Positions 24,936-34,098 of a stretch of DNA of 50,743 nt are shown here, one piece after another. How positions within the stretch are numbered: the first letter of the stretch is position 1; every line of letters starts with the position of its first letter. The position numbers and the translations under genes were made by a program. Origin of the DNA: Prevotella sp. (GTDB lineage: Bacteria; Bacteroidota; Bacteroidia; Bacteroidales; Dysgonomonadaceae); the NCBI GenBank assembly GCA_031273295.1, contig JAISSD010000287.1:1-50743 (forward strand), in the 5' to 3' direction. The notes beneath the pieces are model-generated. The model made no database searches. It saw only the letters and a program-made list of their open reading frames with translations, and was not told where the DNA came from.

Positions 24936-26267
24936 ATGACCAAAGAAGATCAACATATCGAATACAAATCCGGTTTTAATGATGAAGTCATAGAAACGCT
25001 AACGGCTTTTGCCAATACCAAAGGAGGAAAAGTTTTGGTCGGAGTCAAGAACGATGGTAATCCGGTACAGGGATTCACTGTTGGCGACGAAAGTATTCAG
25101 AAGTGGGTCAATGAGATAAAAACTAAAACACAACCGTCGATCATTCCCGATGCAGAAGTTGTTGAATATAAAAGTACGGAAGTTGCAATATTTAGAGTAC
25201 AGGAATTTCCGGTAAAGCCGATAGCTTGTCGCGGAAGGTATTTTAAACGGGTAAAAAACTCTAACCATCAATTAACGCCTCTGGAAATTTCGGACTTGAA
25301 TTTACAAACCTTGCAGGTTTCCTGGGATTCTTATCCGGCTGCAAATACATCCATTGAAGATATTGATTTGGAAAAAGTCAGAAAATTCGTCAATAAGGTA
25401 AATGAAACAGGAAGATTTCATTTATCCGGCATCCTGATGGAGGATTTAAAAAAATTGAAACTGATAAATAACGGAAAAATCACTAACGCAGCCTTACTTC
25501 TTTTTGCTAAAGACGATATTATTTACAATGTGCATTTGGGCAGATTTAAAACGCCGGATATGATCATTGACGATAAAATGTTGCGTTTACCACTTTTTGA
25601 TGCAGTAGATGCAATCATGAAATATTTAATATCGCAAATTAAAGTAGCTTTTGAAATTAAGGGAATGCCTACACAACGAACGGAAATATTTGAATATCCG
25701 ATTCCCGCTTTGCGTGAATTGACACTTAATGCGTTGATCCACAGAGATTATTTAAGCTCGGCAGATATTCAAATTAAAGTTTTCGATAATTACATCACAT
25801 TTTTCAATCCGGGTAAATTACATGACGATTTAAATATCGAAGATTTGAAAACAGATTCATATCCTGCTTTTGCCCGTAACAAATTGCTTGCCGAAATATT
25901 TTATCTGACAGGAGAAATAGAAAAATACGGCAGTGGATTTTTGCGTATTCGGCGGGAGATAGCCGAATATCCGACCATGAAAATGGATTTTAAGGAAATT
26001 GGAGGGGGATTTATGGTAAAGATAAGTTATACACGGCAAAAAACCGACCTGAAAACCGACCCGAAAACCGACCCGAAAACCGACCCGATAGATACATTGA
26101 TTTTATCTGTTATATCGGATACAAGCAGGATATCTATCCCCGATATTGCCAAACAAATCAACAGGGGTGTATCGGCAACAAAGGGACGAATTGCCAGGCT
26201 TAAAGCTAAAGGCCTGTTGGAACGGGTTGGGTCTGCAAAAGGCGGTTACTGGAAAATAAATCACTAA
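24936..26267 (+). CDS. AlbA_2-domain / HATPase-type putative transcriptional regulator
   Basis: This 443-residue protein has the COG2865 layout. An N-terminal Schlafen AlbA_2 domain (QHIEYKSGFNDEVIETLTAFANTKGGKVLVGVKNDG, about 6-41) is followed by a middle region and a GHKL-type ATPase domain (PALRELTLNALIHRDYLSSADIQIKVFDNYITFFNPG, about 256-292, with EKYGSGFLRIRRE). A KTDLKTDPKTDPKTDP array lies at about 369-384 and a winged helix at the C-terminus (ISIPDIAKQINRGVSATKGRIARLKAKGLLERVG). It has no sugar-metabolic role and lies 1 nt after rfbG. The duplicated rfbG end behind it shows it is an insertion into the operon. Its target is unknown. Confidence 0.88.
   Translation: MTKEDQHIEYKSGFNDEVIETLTAFANTKGGKVLVGVKNDGNPVQGFTVGDESIQKWVNEIKTKTQPSIIPDAEVVEYKSTEVAIFRVQEFPVKPIACRGRYFKRVKNSNHQLTPLEISDLNLQTLQVSWDSYPAANTSIEDIDLEKVRKFVNKVNETGRFHLSGILMEDLKKLKLINNGKITNAALLLFAKDDIIYNVHLGRFKTPDMIIDDKMLRLPLFDAVDAIMKYLISQIKVAFEIKGMPTQRTEIFEYPIPALRELTLNALIHRDYLSSADIQIKVFDNYITFFNPGKLHDDLNIEDLKTDSYPAFARNKLLAEIFYLTGEIEKYGSGFLRIRREIAEYPTMKMDFKEIGGGFMVKISYTRQKTDLKTDPKTDPKTDPIDTLILSVISDTSRISIPDIAKQINRGVSATKGRIARLKAKGLLERVGSAKGGYWKINH
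26039..26092 (+). repeat. 12-bp tandem array inside the AlbA_2 gene
   Basis: Four units of aaaaccgaccYg coding for KTDL/KTDP form the linker before the winged helix. The same 12-mer occurs as an inverted array at 13904-14022. Unit number can be expected to vary by slippage without breaking the frame. Confidence 0.8.
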
Positions 26268-26337
26268 AGACAGATAATAAATGGAAATAATATCGGTTTT
26301 TAATCTAAAATATGGGAAGAGAATTTTTATTCTTTAC

Positions 26338-26370
26338 CTGAAACAGATAGAAAAATATATAGGGAGATGA
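26338..26370 (+). repeat. Decayed second copy of the rfbG 3' end
   Basis: Aligned with 24902-24934 it matches 27 of 33 nt and reads LKQIEKYIGR-stop against VKQIGKYLGR-stop in rfbG. Its TGA overlaps the ATG of the epimerase gene (ATGA). The original operon probably had rfbG directly and translationally coupled to the epimerase before the AlbA_2 gene entered. Confidence 0.75.
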
Positions 26371-26903
26371 AAAAAAACGAAACATTCATAGATGGACTAT
26401 TTGTATTGGAAACAACTAATTTTAAAGACGAAAGAGGCAGTTTTCAGAAACTGTTCAATTTTGATTTTTTTAAAGAAAACGGGCTTGAAACCGATTTTTG
26501 CGAATTTTACTATTCCATATCAAAAAAAGATGTAATTAGGGGTATGCATTTTCAATTATCTCCGTTCGACCATGCCAAACTGGTATATGTGAGTAAAGGG
26601 AAGATTAGGGATGTAGTTGTTGATCTGAGGAAACAATCCAAAACATATAAACAGTTTTTTAGCATTGAATTAGATGATATATCTGCTAAATATTTATATA
26701 TCCCAAAAGGGTTAGCTCATGGCTTTTTATCTTTGGAAGAGGATACGATTGTGAATTATGCACAAACATCGTGTTATTCCAAAGAACATGATTCCGGAAT
26801 CAGATTTGACTCTTTTAGTTATAACTGGGGATTGGACAATCCTGTTGTATCCGGCAGAGATTTGAATTTTGATATATTAGACAATTTTAAATCACCTTTT
26901 TGA
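26367..26903 (+). CDS. RmlC-like nucleotide-sugar epimerase (AscE-like candidate)
   Basis: This 178-residue cupin of the dTDP-4-dehydrorhamnose 3,5-epimerase superfamily has NFKDERGSFQKLF (about 18-30), the catalytic histidine in RGMHFQ (about 58-63), KLVYVSKGKIRDVVVDLRK and YIPKGLAHGFLSLEEDTIVNY. In a dTDP pathway this would be RmlC, but no dTDP-sugar gene is present. All upstream sugar enzymes use CDP, so the likely role is C5 epimerisation of CDP-4-keto-3,6-dideoxyglucose, as done by AscE in CDP-ascarylose synthesis. The function is inferred from context. Confidence 0.82.
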   Translation: MKKNETFIDGLFVLETTNFKDERGSFQKLFNFDFFKENGLETDFCEFYYSISKKDVIRGMHFQLSPFDHAKLVYVSKGKIRDVVVDLRKQSKTYKQFFSIELDDISAKYLYIPKGLAHGFLSLEEDTIVNYAQTSCYSKEHDSGIRFDSFSYNWGLDNPVVSGRDLNFDILDNFKSPF

Positions 26904-27781
26904 TGAATATTTTAATAACAGGAGCCACTGGTTTTATTGGTCAAAATTTAATCGAATCCATAAAGACGGTCCATAATATATATATATATGCTCGCCCTTC
27001 TTCAAATTTAGATATTATTGGTTTGAATTATAATGTTTGTTTTGAAACAGATATATCGAAAATTCGCACTTATTTGATAGAGAACAAAATAGAAGGTATT
27101 GTTCATCTAGCTTCATTGTTTTTATCTTCCCATAATGAATCTCAAATAAAAGATTTAATTAAATCAAATATATATCTAGGCGCCTCACTGCTTGAGGCTT
27201 CTATTAATACCAATGTGAAATGGTTCTTAAATACAGGAACTTTTTGGCAACACTATATACCTGATTCAAAAAAATATTGTCCTGTAAATTTATATGCCGC
27301 AACAAAACAGGCATTTATAGATATCGCAAGGTACTATGTGGAAACAACTTCCATCAGATTTGTTACATTAAAGATATGCGATACATTTGGGAAGAATGAT
27401 TCGCGACCTAAAATATTTAATCTATGGGAGAGTAATTCTCAAAAAGGAGATGTACTGGATATGTCTTCCGGAGAGCAATACATAGATATAATACACATTG
27501 AAGACGTTGTTAGAGGATTTATACATCTTATTGATATGCTTAATTCAGATGCGATATTAGAGCCGGAATACGCTCTATATGCGAAAGAAAGATATACTTT
27601 AAAAGATTTATGCGAAATATATGAAAAAACTACGGGAAAGAGGCTTAATATAAATTGGGGGGCACGACCTTATCGGATTAGAGAGGTTATGAATCCTTGG
27701 ATTGCAGGAACCCGGCTGCCAGAATGGATGCCTCAACATGATATAATACAAGGTATAATTAAATCAATGCAAAAAGAGTGA
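26903..27781 (+). CDS. NAD-dependent epimerase/dehydratase-family reductase (AscF/RfbJ-like candidate)
   Basis: This 292-residue extended SDR has an N-terminal NAD loop ILITGATGFIGQNL (about 3-16), HLASLF, LNTGTFWQHY in the active-site strand, and the catalytic YAATK (Tyr and Lys, about 131-135). This resembles reductases that complete CDP-3,6-dideoxyhexoses (RfbJ/abequose, AscF/ascarylose). I start it at the ATG 26903, which overlaps the epimerase stop (TGATG). With the epimerase it would give CDP-ascarylose or a near relative. The exact stereochemistry is unresolved. Confidence 0.8.
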   Translation: MNILITGATGFIGQNLIESIKTVHNIYIYARPSSNLDIIGLNYNVCFETDISKIRTYLIENKIEGIVHLASLFLSSHNESQIKDLIKSNIYLGASLLEASINTNVKWFLNTGTFWQHYIPDSKKYCPVNLYAATKQAFIDIARYYVETTSIRFVTLKICDTFGKNDSRPKIFNLWESNSQKGDVLDMSSGEQYIDIIHIEDVVRGFIHLIDMLNSDAILEPEYALYAKERYTLKDLCEIYEKTTGKRLNINWGARPYRIREVMNPWIAGTRLPEWMPQHDIIQGIIKSMQKE

Positions 27782-29199
27782 GCATTTCTCTATCAAAAAA
27801 AGATATCTATTGGAGCTACCTAGCTCAATTTTTTTCATTAGCATCCGGTATCATTATATTGCCAATGGTTCTTCGGATGTTATCTACGGAGGAAATTGCG
27901 ATGAATTATCTTATGCTTACTATCGGTTCTTTAGTCGCATTATTTGATTTTGGTTTTGCACCCCAATTCGGACGTAATATTACATATATATTCAGTGGAG
28001 TTCAAGAACTTAAGAAGGAAAATATAAGTATAGTAGAAAAGCATACAGGTATTAATTATCGATTGTTAGCGACAATGATTTCTACAGCTCAATTTGTATA
28101 TCGAAGATTAGCTCTATTGGTTTTATCTATTATGTTAACTTTGGGTACATTGTATATTTACCATATTACTCATGGTTTCACTACGGTGAAAAACTCTTTA
28201 TTGATTTGGTGTATTTACTCTCTTTCCACTTTTTTTAATATATATTATTCGTATTTTAATTCTTTGTTAACAGGCCGAGGACTAATTATGGAATCAAAGA
28301 AAGCTATGGTATTTTCCAGAATAGCTTATTTAATTCTATCTTTTGGTTTATTATATCTGGGAATGGGACTCGTTGGCCTATCTTTGGCTAACTTAATTAC
28401 TCCTTTCGTAAATAGATATATATCTTATTATTATTTTTTCACAAAAGACATAAAGGAAAATATCAATACTATATTTATAACCCGAAAAGAGAAATACGAT
28501 CTATTCAAGAAAATCTGGTATAATTCAAAAAAACTAGGACTGGTTTTTATTGGATCTTATGCGATAAGCAAATTAAGTATGTTTCTCGCCGGACTGTTCC
28601 TGTCATTAGATGAAGTTGCTTCTTATGGTCTGATGATTCAATTAGTCGGGTTAATAATGACTGTTTCCACAACTTTATTTTATGCATATAACCCAATATT
28701 TTCAGCTCTAAGAGTAGAGCATAATAATGATAAACTTATAAGGACTTTTGCGTTCACAATGAATATTTATTATTTATTATTTATTATAGGTTCTTTATTC
28801 TTAATTTTTATCATACCATGGTTATTGCAATTGGTCGGTTCCAATGCAGTACTTCCTAATAATAACATCGTTATATTATTTTGTTTTATAATGTTTTTGG
28901 AAGGTAATCATTCTTGCTTTTCAACAATGATTGTCACGAAAAATAAAATTCCATTTGTCGAATCATCATTGATAGCAGGAGCGGTTATTGCCATTGGTGA
29001 TTATCTATCTTTAGCTTTTACATCTTTAGGTATTTGGGGGTTAGTGTTAGTTCAAGGAATTACGCAAATAGTATATGCTAATTGGAAATGGCCATTCGAA
29101 ATATGCAAAGAATTCGGAATCACACCCATAAACTTTTTAAAACTTGGGTTTAAATCATCATTAGAAAAATTCGCAAAATACAGATATGTATACAAATAA
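27778..29199 (+). CDS. Polysaccharide flippase (Wzx-like)
   Basis: This 473-residue membrane protein of the polysaccharide-flippase (MOP) superfamily carries lipid-linked repeat units across the inner membrane. About a dozen membrane helices are visible, from IYWSYLAQFFSLASGIIILPMVLRML near the N-terminus to IGDYLSLAFTSLGIWGLVLVQGITQIVY near the end. It starts with GTG overlapping the previous stop (GTGA). A stretch of very AT-rich DNA starts here, as is common for Wzx/Wzy genes. Confidence 0.88.
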   Translation: MSISLSKKDIYWSYLAQFFSLASGIIILPMVLRMLSTEEIAMNYLMLTIGSLVALFDFGFAPQFGRNITYIFSGVQELKKENISIVEKHTGINYRLLATMISTAQFVYRRLALLVLSIMLTLGTLYIYHITHGFTTVKNSLLIWCIYSLSTFFNIYYSYFNSLLTGRGLIMESKKAMVFSRIAYLILSFGLLYLGMGLVGLSLANLITPFVNRYISYYYFFTKDIKENINTIFITRKEKYDLFKKIWYNSKKLGLVFIGSYAISKLSMFLAGLFLSLDEVASYGLMIQLVGLIMTVSTTLFYAYNPIFSALRVEHNNDKLIRTFAFTMNIYYLLFIIGSLFLIFIIPWLLQLVGSNAVLPNNNIVILFCFIMFLEGNHSCFSTMIVTKNKIPFVESSLIAGAVIAIGDYLSLAFTSLGIWGLVLVQGITQIVYANWKWPFEICKEFGITPINFLKLGFKSSLEKFAKYRYVYK

Positions 29200-30097
29200 A
29201 ATTACAATTGCAATACCCGTTTATGAGCGTATCGCTTTTTTTAAAGAAGCATTAAACAGTGCAATCAATCAAACTATCAAATGTCCTATAATAGTAATTG
29301 ATAATGCCTCAACCCATAATAAATTTAAAGATATTATTGTGGAAACAGAATTATCAAACAGAATAACATATATCAAAAATACTGAAAACGTTGGGATGAC
29401 CAATAATTGGAACAAATGTATCGAATATTGTAAGACTACCTACTTAACGATCTTACATGATGATGACACTTTGCATCCATCTTTTATAGAAAATATATTA
29501 AATACAATGGAAACACTTTCAGATTCGGATAGTGTCTGTATAGCTTCTGATGTGTTGGTTGGCAATTATCCACCTGATTTAATTGATCTGCAACAACCAA
29601 TATCTCATATAAAAAAAATCAAATCTCATTTTTTCTTATTTCAAAATTTATCCCCTTTTCCCGGAATAGTTTTTCCAAAAGATATAGCGATAAAAATAAA
29701 TGGCTTTAATGATTCGATGTATCCTGTTTCTGATTATGATTATTGGATTAGGTTGTCTTATATCATTCCTGTTTATAAAACAAGTAAAGTTCTGGCTTAT
29801 TATAGGATATCAGAACAGCAATCAACAAATAAAGCATTCATTGATATTATAGAAAAAACATATAATAAAAGAAAGGAACTGTTTATTCTGCAAAAAAGTA
29901 ATAAAATAATTCGTTTCTTTTCCATGTACAATTTATACAATATATATTGTTTTTATTGTGATACTTGCAAAAACCAGATTAACTTTGAAAAAGATTTTAG
30001 AAACAAAGAATTGCGTTCAATATTAGAATCATTTCATTATCGAAATTCCTTTTTCATGAAATTATTAAACAAAGTTTTTCTGTATTTTTATAGCTAA
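29186..30097 (+). CDS. Family 2 glycosyltransferase
   Basis: This 303-residue GT-A enzyme begins KITIAIPVYERIAFFKEALNSAINQT with the nucleotide-binding strand. VIDNASTHNKF (about 37-47), TYLTILHDDDTLHPSFIENIL with the DxD motif (about 86-106), PGIVFPKDIAIKINGFNDSMYPVSDYDYWIRL (about 159-190) and a helical C-terminus follow. It adds one sugar to the repeat unit on the cytoplasmic face; donor and acceptor are unknown. Its start overlaps the flippase by 14 nt. Confidence 0.9.
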   Translation: MYTNKITIAIPVYERIAFFKEALNSAINQTIKCPIIVIDNASTHNKFKDIIVETELSNRITYIKNTENVGMTNNWNKCIEYCKTTYLTILHDDDTLHPSFIENILNTMETLSDSDSVCIASDVLVGNYPPDLIDLQQPISHIKKIKSHFFLFQNLSPFPGIVFPKDIAIKINGFNDSMYPVSDYDYWIRLSYIIPVYKTSKVLAYYRISEQQSTNKAFIDIIEKTYNKRKELFILQKSNKIIRFFSMYNLYNIYCFYCDTCKNQINFEKDFRNKELRSILESFHYRNSFFMKLLNKVFLYFYS

Positions 30098-30114
30098 CCA
30101 TATTTTTGCAACAT

Positions 30115-31272
30115 ATGAATCTAAATATTTTATTTTATACCCAAATATCTCCCTTTCCTACAAATGGAGGAGAACGGATTCGTTCCTACGGGCTAATTAA
30201 AGCTTTATCTGAGATAGGTTATAATGTTTTTGCTATAATTAACAATGAAGATAATATAAACTTAAGAGATTATGACCTACCGAATGTTACATATATTGGA
30301 CATTCACCTTCAAAAATTTCTTTTTTTGAAAAGTTGTTTCTTTTATTTCTTTTCAAAAAAGAGAGGAATGTTATAAATATTTTTAATAACATCCTAAGTA
30401 AAGAAAAAATAAATTATGCTTTTTTAGATTACGCTTTTATTGGACAATATATTGACTTTTTCAAATTAAAAAAAATACCTGTAATTTTAGGAACGCATAA
30501 TGCTCAAGCTGACCTAGTATTTCAACAACCGGTTTATAATATATTCCAGAAAATTAGAAAGAAACAATCTATATACTTTTTAAAAAAACATGAACGGAAG
30601 TATTTTAATAAAGCAGATAAACTCATAGTTGTTAGTGAAGATGATCTTTCTTATCATAAAAAATTTGTTGAGCGGTATAAGATTTCCATTATCCCAAATT
30701 TTCTAGATGAATCAAAATATAGTGACTCTCAACCTTTCAAAAAAGAAAACTATCTAATAATGACTGCTAATTTTAAGGCTTATATGAATTTTCAAGGAGT
30801 AAAATGGTTTTTAGAAACTGTCTGGAATAATGAATTAGCAAAAAAAACAGAATTATTATTAGTAGGAAAAGGCTCTAAAGAAGCTCTAATAAAAATAGGC
30901 AGTTTTCCGTCAGTAAAGGCGATAGGCATGGTAGATGATATTACGTCATATATAAGAAAATCAAAAGCTGCAATAATACCATTAATACACGGTAGTGGCT
31001 CTCGACTAAAATGCCTTGAGGCAATGGCGCTAAAAGTTCAGATAATAAGTACTCCTAAAGGAGTGGAAGGCATAAAATGTGATTCTTTTATTATTGTAAA
31101 CTCTATAGATGAATTTAAAGATTGCTTGTTAAAAGTTGTCGATGCTCCTGATGTCATTGATGAAATAGCTTATACTACTTTTATGAATAACTATAGTCTT
31201 AAACACGCTAAATTAATTTTAGAAGAAATAATAAATAGTCTCCCCCCCCCCTCTAAAAAAGGAAAGGATTAA
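30115..31272 (+). CDS. Family 4-type glycosyltransferase with a 3'-terminal C tract
   Basis: This GT-B glycosyltransferase of 385 residues opens NILFYTQISPFPTNGGERIRSYGLIKALSEIGY. Its C-terminal domain contains LLLVGKGSKEAL, VKAIGMVDDITSYIRKSKAAIIPLIHGSGSRLKCLEAMALKVQIISTPKGVEG, where a donor-binding glutamate is expected. I chose the ATG at 30115; a TTG 9 nt upstream is less likely. A run of ten C residues at 31242-31251 lies a few codons before the stop, so slippage by one base would change or extend the C-terminus. Confidence 0.88.
   Translation: MNLNILFYTQISPFPTNGGERIRSYGLIKALSEIGYNVFAIINNEDNINLRDYDLPNVTYIGHSPSKISFFEKLFLLFLFKKERNVINIFNNILSKEKINYAFLDYAFIGQYIDFFKLKKIPVILGTHNAQADLVFQQPVYNIFQKIRKKQSIYFLKKHERKYFNKADKLIVVSEDDLSYHKKFVERYKISIIPNFLDESKYSDSQPFKKENYLIMTANFKAYMNFQGVKWFLETVWNNELAKKTELLLVGKGSKEALIKIGSFPSVKAIGMVDDITSYIRKSKAAIIPLIHGSGSRLKCLEAMALKVQIISTPKGVEGIKCDSFIIVNSIDEFKDCLLKVVDAPDVIDEIAYTTFMNNYSLKHAKLILEEIINSLPPPSKKGKD
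31242..31251 (+). repeat. C10 homopolymer in a glycosyltransferase gene
   Basis: Ten consecutive C bases lie within AT-rich DNA at the end of the coding region (Leu-Pro-Pro-Pro). Losing one C gives a stop three codons later; gaining one C extends the protein by about 20 residues. Confidence 0.85.
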
Positions 31273-31351
31273 AATTTATCAAACAAGATATTCTACGGAA
31301 TAAATTGATTATTAATAAAAACCTGTCTTACTCAACATGTATTCAGAAACA

Positions 31352-32134
31352 ATGGAAGATACTAAAATATCAATCATAACAGTTTCTTATAATGCAGCAA
31401 ATGTTATAGAGAAAACGATTCAATCTGTCATAAATCAGACCTATACAAATATTGAATATATTATTATTGATGGAGGTAGTACAGATGGTACCGTGGATAT
31501 TATAAAAAAATATGAGGGTAAGTTAGCTTATTGGATCAGTGAACCGGATAAAGGCATCTATGATGCAATGAATAAAGGAATTGAGATAGCTACGGGAGAA
31601 TGGATCAATTTTATGAATGCAGGAGACGGATTCAACAATGCAACTGTTTTAAAAAAAATATCTGATAAAAATTATTTTCAATCTAAAGATTTTCAGGTAC
31701 TTTACGGGGATGCTATTGTTGTATGCAGTGATTCTTCGAAGCGATTGATTAAAGCCGGTCGAAATTTAAAAGAACAATGGAAAGGACCTATTTTTAGGCA
31801 TGGTGCAATGTTTGTAAGAACATCTATCCATAAAAAGAATCAATTTAAATTGGATTCGCAATTTAAAATCTGTGCTGATTTTGATTTAATTTATAATCTG
31901 TTCTTATCAAGTTATTCTTTTTCGTATGTTGATGAAATAATTATGTATTTTGAACGTGATGGCGTCTCAAATAGTAGAGTGCGGTGTGCTAAAGATAACA
32001 AAATGGTAGTACTCTCTTACTCTCCATGTCTGAAATATGAATTTTGGCATGATATACATATTATTAGGGCGTATTTTATAGATATGTTCATTAAACCTCT
32101 TTTATATTTATTAAGCAATAAAAATCAAAAATGA
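31352..32134 (+). CDS. Family 2 glycosyltransferase (WcaA-like)
   Basis: This GT-A enzyme of 260 residues has the classic [28 protein letters not shown] opening, [16 protein letters not shown] (about 33-48), [35 protein letters not shown] (about 58-92, with the donor and metal-binding residues) and [15 protein letters not shown]. Relatives are common in O-antigen and capsule loci. An ATG at 31337 would add five residues; I prefer 31352 because the family begins there. The end overlaps the acyltransferase start by 4 nt (ATGA). Confidence 0.92.
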   Translation: MEDTKISIITVSYNAANVIEKTIQSVINQTYTNIEYIIIDGGSTDGTVDIIKKYEGKLAYWISEPDKGIYDAMNKGIEIATGEWINFMNAGDGFNNATVLKKISDKNYFQSKDFQVLYGDAIVVCSDSSKRLIKAGRNLKEQWKGPIFRHGAMFVRTSIHKKNQFKLDSQFKICADFDLIYNLFLSSYSFSYVDEIIMYFERDGVSNSRVRCAKDNKMVVLSYSPCLKYEFWHDIHIIRAYFIDMFIKPLLYLLSNKNQK

Positions 32135-32673
32135 AGAGAATAAAAAAATTTCTATTTGGATTTCTTAAATATTTATTTAGAGAATGGATCATGTTTTATC
32201 CATGCCATACTTTGCGGATTTTTTTCATTAAATTATTTACTCAGCACATAGGAGCCAAAGTATATATCGGTATGGGATTGGATTTGAGGGGGGCTAAATC
32301 CAAAATAAAGATAGGGAATAATGTCTTTATCAATAGAAATGTATTATTGGACGGCAGAGGGGAATTAGTAATAGGCAATAATGTTGACATTGGGCAGGAA
32401 ACCAATATTTGGACAGCAGAGCACGATCCGAATGATGAAAATCACCAAACGAACCTTTATCCGGTAATAATCGAAGATTATGTTTGGATAGCAACAAGGG
32501 TAACTATTCTTCCCGGGGTTAAAATTGGGAAAGGAGCAGTGGTTGGCGCCGGAAGCATTGTCACAAAGGATGTTCCCCCTATGACGATTGTAGCAGGAAC
32601 TCCGGCCAGAAAAATAGGTGAAAGGAAAAATTCGCTTCAATACAAGATGGCCAATAGACCTTGGTTTATTTAA
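32131..32673 (+). CDS. Hexapeptide-repeat acyltransferase (WcaF-like)
   Basis: This 180-residue left-handed beta-helix acyltransferase (probably acetyl-CoA dependent) shows hexapeptide repeats: [40 protein letters not shown] (about 78-99, with the catalytic histidine), [55 protein letters not shown]. It would acetylate a sugar of the repeat unit. A short N-terminal hydrophobic patch may attach it to the membrane. Confidence 0.92.
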   Translation: MKRIKKFLFGFLKYLFREWIMFYPCHTLRIFFIKLFTQHIGAKVYIGMGLDLRGAKSKIKIGNNVFINRNVLLDGRGELVIGNNVDIGQETNIWTAEHDPNDENHQTNLYPVIIEDYVWIATRVTILPGVKIGKGAVVGAGSIVTKDVPPMTIVAGTPARKIGERKNSLQYKMANRPWFI

Positions 32674-32695
32674 TGATAGTAGAGCAATATTAATC

Positions 32696-34057
32696 ATGCA
32701 AATTCCTATAATAGGTTTCATATTTATTGTGACAGGTATAACTGCTTTTCTTTTTAATCGAAAGTTGTTATACGATCTTACTATATTTTTCATCCCGTTC
32801 TCGGCCACAGCTGTAATCAATATTGGTCAAGCATCGAATAGCAGTTCTATCCAACCATATATGCTTTTTGCATCACTTTGGATTCTGTCATTAATAATCA
32901 AATCGTTACTGAAAAAAGGAAAAAAAACATTAATAATAAAGGTGCCGATAAAAGAATACAAAGCGATATTGCCTCTCATTTTATTTTCTGTTGTAGCTCT
33001 TATTTCTTTGGTTATGCCTCTGCTTATAGACGGTTCCGAATTAGGGAATAAGACGGGGAGATTAGGATTTGAAGAACCTATATATTTTACGTCTACGAAT
33101 ATTACGCAGTATATATATCTGCTCTTGGGTATTATTTTCAGTATTTGCATCTATAGTTACAATAAAAAGAAAGAAAACTACTTGCATACGCTAAAAGTAT
33201 ATTATTACGCTATACTCTTTACCGTAATTTGGGGATTAATTGAATATTTATTGAAAATAACAGGAAAAGAGCCTATTCCGGTCTTTAATAATAGTTTAAA
33301 GACCGGAAATATGGTGCTGGCCGTGATTGAAGATGGAGGACAGCGTATTGCATCTGTTTGTGCTGAAGCATCAATATTTGTTCAGGTTGTAATTGTAATT
33401 TTACCTTTTGTTATTATTGGAATACAAAATAATAAATATATAACGAATAAGTATTTTGATTGTTTTTATTTATTTTTAACTATATTGACGATCTTGCTAA
33501 GTACTTCCAGTAGTGGTATTCTCGCTCTGATTATATTAGCTATCTTAATTTTTCTTATAAAGCAACATTCATTATCAATAGGTAAAAAAATATTATACAC
33601 GACCTCTTTCTTTTTTTTATTGTTTATTTTTGTGACTCTTACTTTCCTTTTTTGGGGAGATATGTTGCAAATGATGATTTTTGATAAACCAGAATCATAC
33701 TCAGCAATGGAACGATTGGGGAATATTATTCAGGCGTGGTATAATTTTGAAAATTACCCATTATTGGGGGTCGGATGGGGAAGTGTTACTTCAATGGATC
33801 TAGTGGTGAAGCTTTTATCAAATACAGGTATAGCAGGAACATTGCTATTCTTGATATATCTGTTTATTACAGGGAGGAATTTAATAAGATGCAGTAAAAA
33901 CGAGTATCTTTATACAGAAAAGTTGAGAGATGCTATTTTGATATCTTTTATTCTTGTCGTTTTTCTTAGTGAAATAGCCGGATTAAGTTTTATGTTTGGA
34001 CATCCCTGGCTTATTTTGGGACTTAGTATGATTTGTCAGTCTGCTACTAAAAAATAA
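32696..34057 (+). CDS. Polysaccharide polymerase (Wzy-like)
   Basis: This integral membrane protein of about 453 residues has many helices and a large loop holding the O-antigen ligase/polymerase pattern (AMERLGNIIQAWYNFENYPLLGVGWGSVTSMDLVVKLLSNTGIAGTLLFL, about 337-386). It would polymerise repeat units at the periplasmic face of the inner membrane. The frame is open upstream to a GTG at 32618, within the acyltransferase gene, but the hydrophobic start at ATG 32696 fits better. Confidence 0.85.
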   Translation: MQIPIIGFIFIVTGITAFLFNRKLLYDLTIFFIPFSATAVINIGQASNSSSIQPYMLFASLWILSLIIKSLLKKGKKTLIIKVPIKEYKAILPLILFSVVALISLVMPLLIDGSELGNKTGRLGFEEPIYFTSTNITQYIYLLLGIIFSICIYSYNKKKENYLHTLKVYYYAILFTVIWGLIEYLLKITGKEPIPVFNNSLKTGNMVLAVIEDGGQRIASVCAEASIFVQVVIVILPFVIIGIQNNKYITNKYFDCFYLFLTILTILLSTSSSGILALIILAILIFLIKQHSLSIGKKILYTTSFFFLLFIFVTLTFLFWGDMLQMMIFDKPESYSAMERLGNIIQAWYNFENYPLLGVGWGSVTSMDLVVKLLSNTGIAGTLLFLIYLFITGRNLIRCSKNEYLYTEKLRDAILISFILVVFLSEIAGLSFMFGHPWLILGLSMICQSATKK

Positions 34058-34098
34058 TACAATTTAGAAATGTATAATAAAATCAAATTTCAATATCT

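Noticed and set aside
26039-26092. Possible CRISPR-like array
   Set aside because: Units are 12 bp without spacers and code in frame for a protein linker; no cas genes are present.
26367-26903. Calling the cupin epimerase rmlC (dTDP-rhamnose pathway)
   Set aside because: No RmlA, RmlB or RmlD is present; all neighbouring sugar enzymes are CDP-dependent, so an AscE-like role fits better.
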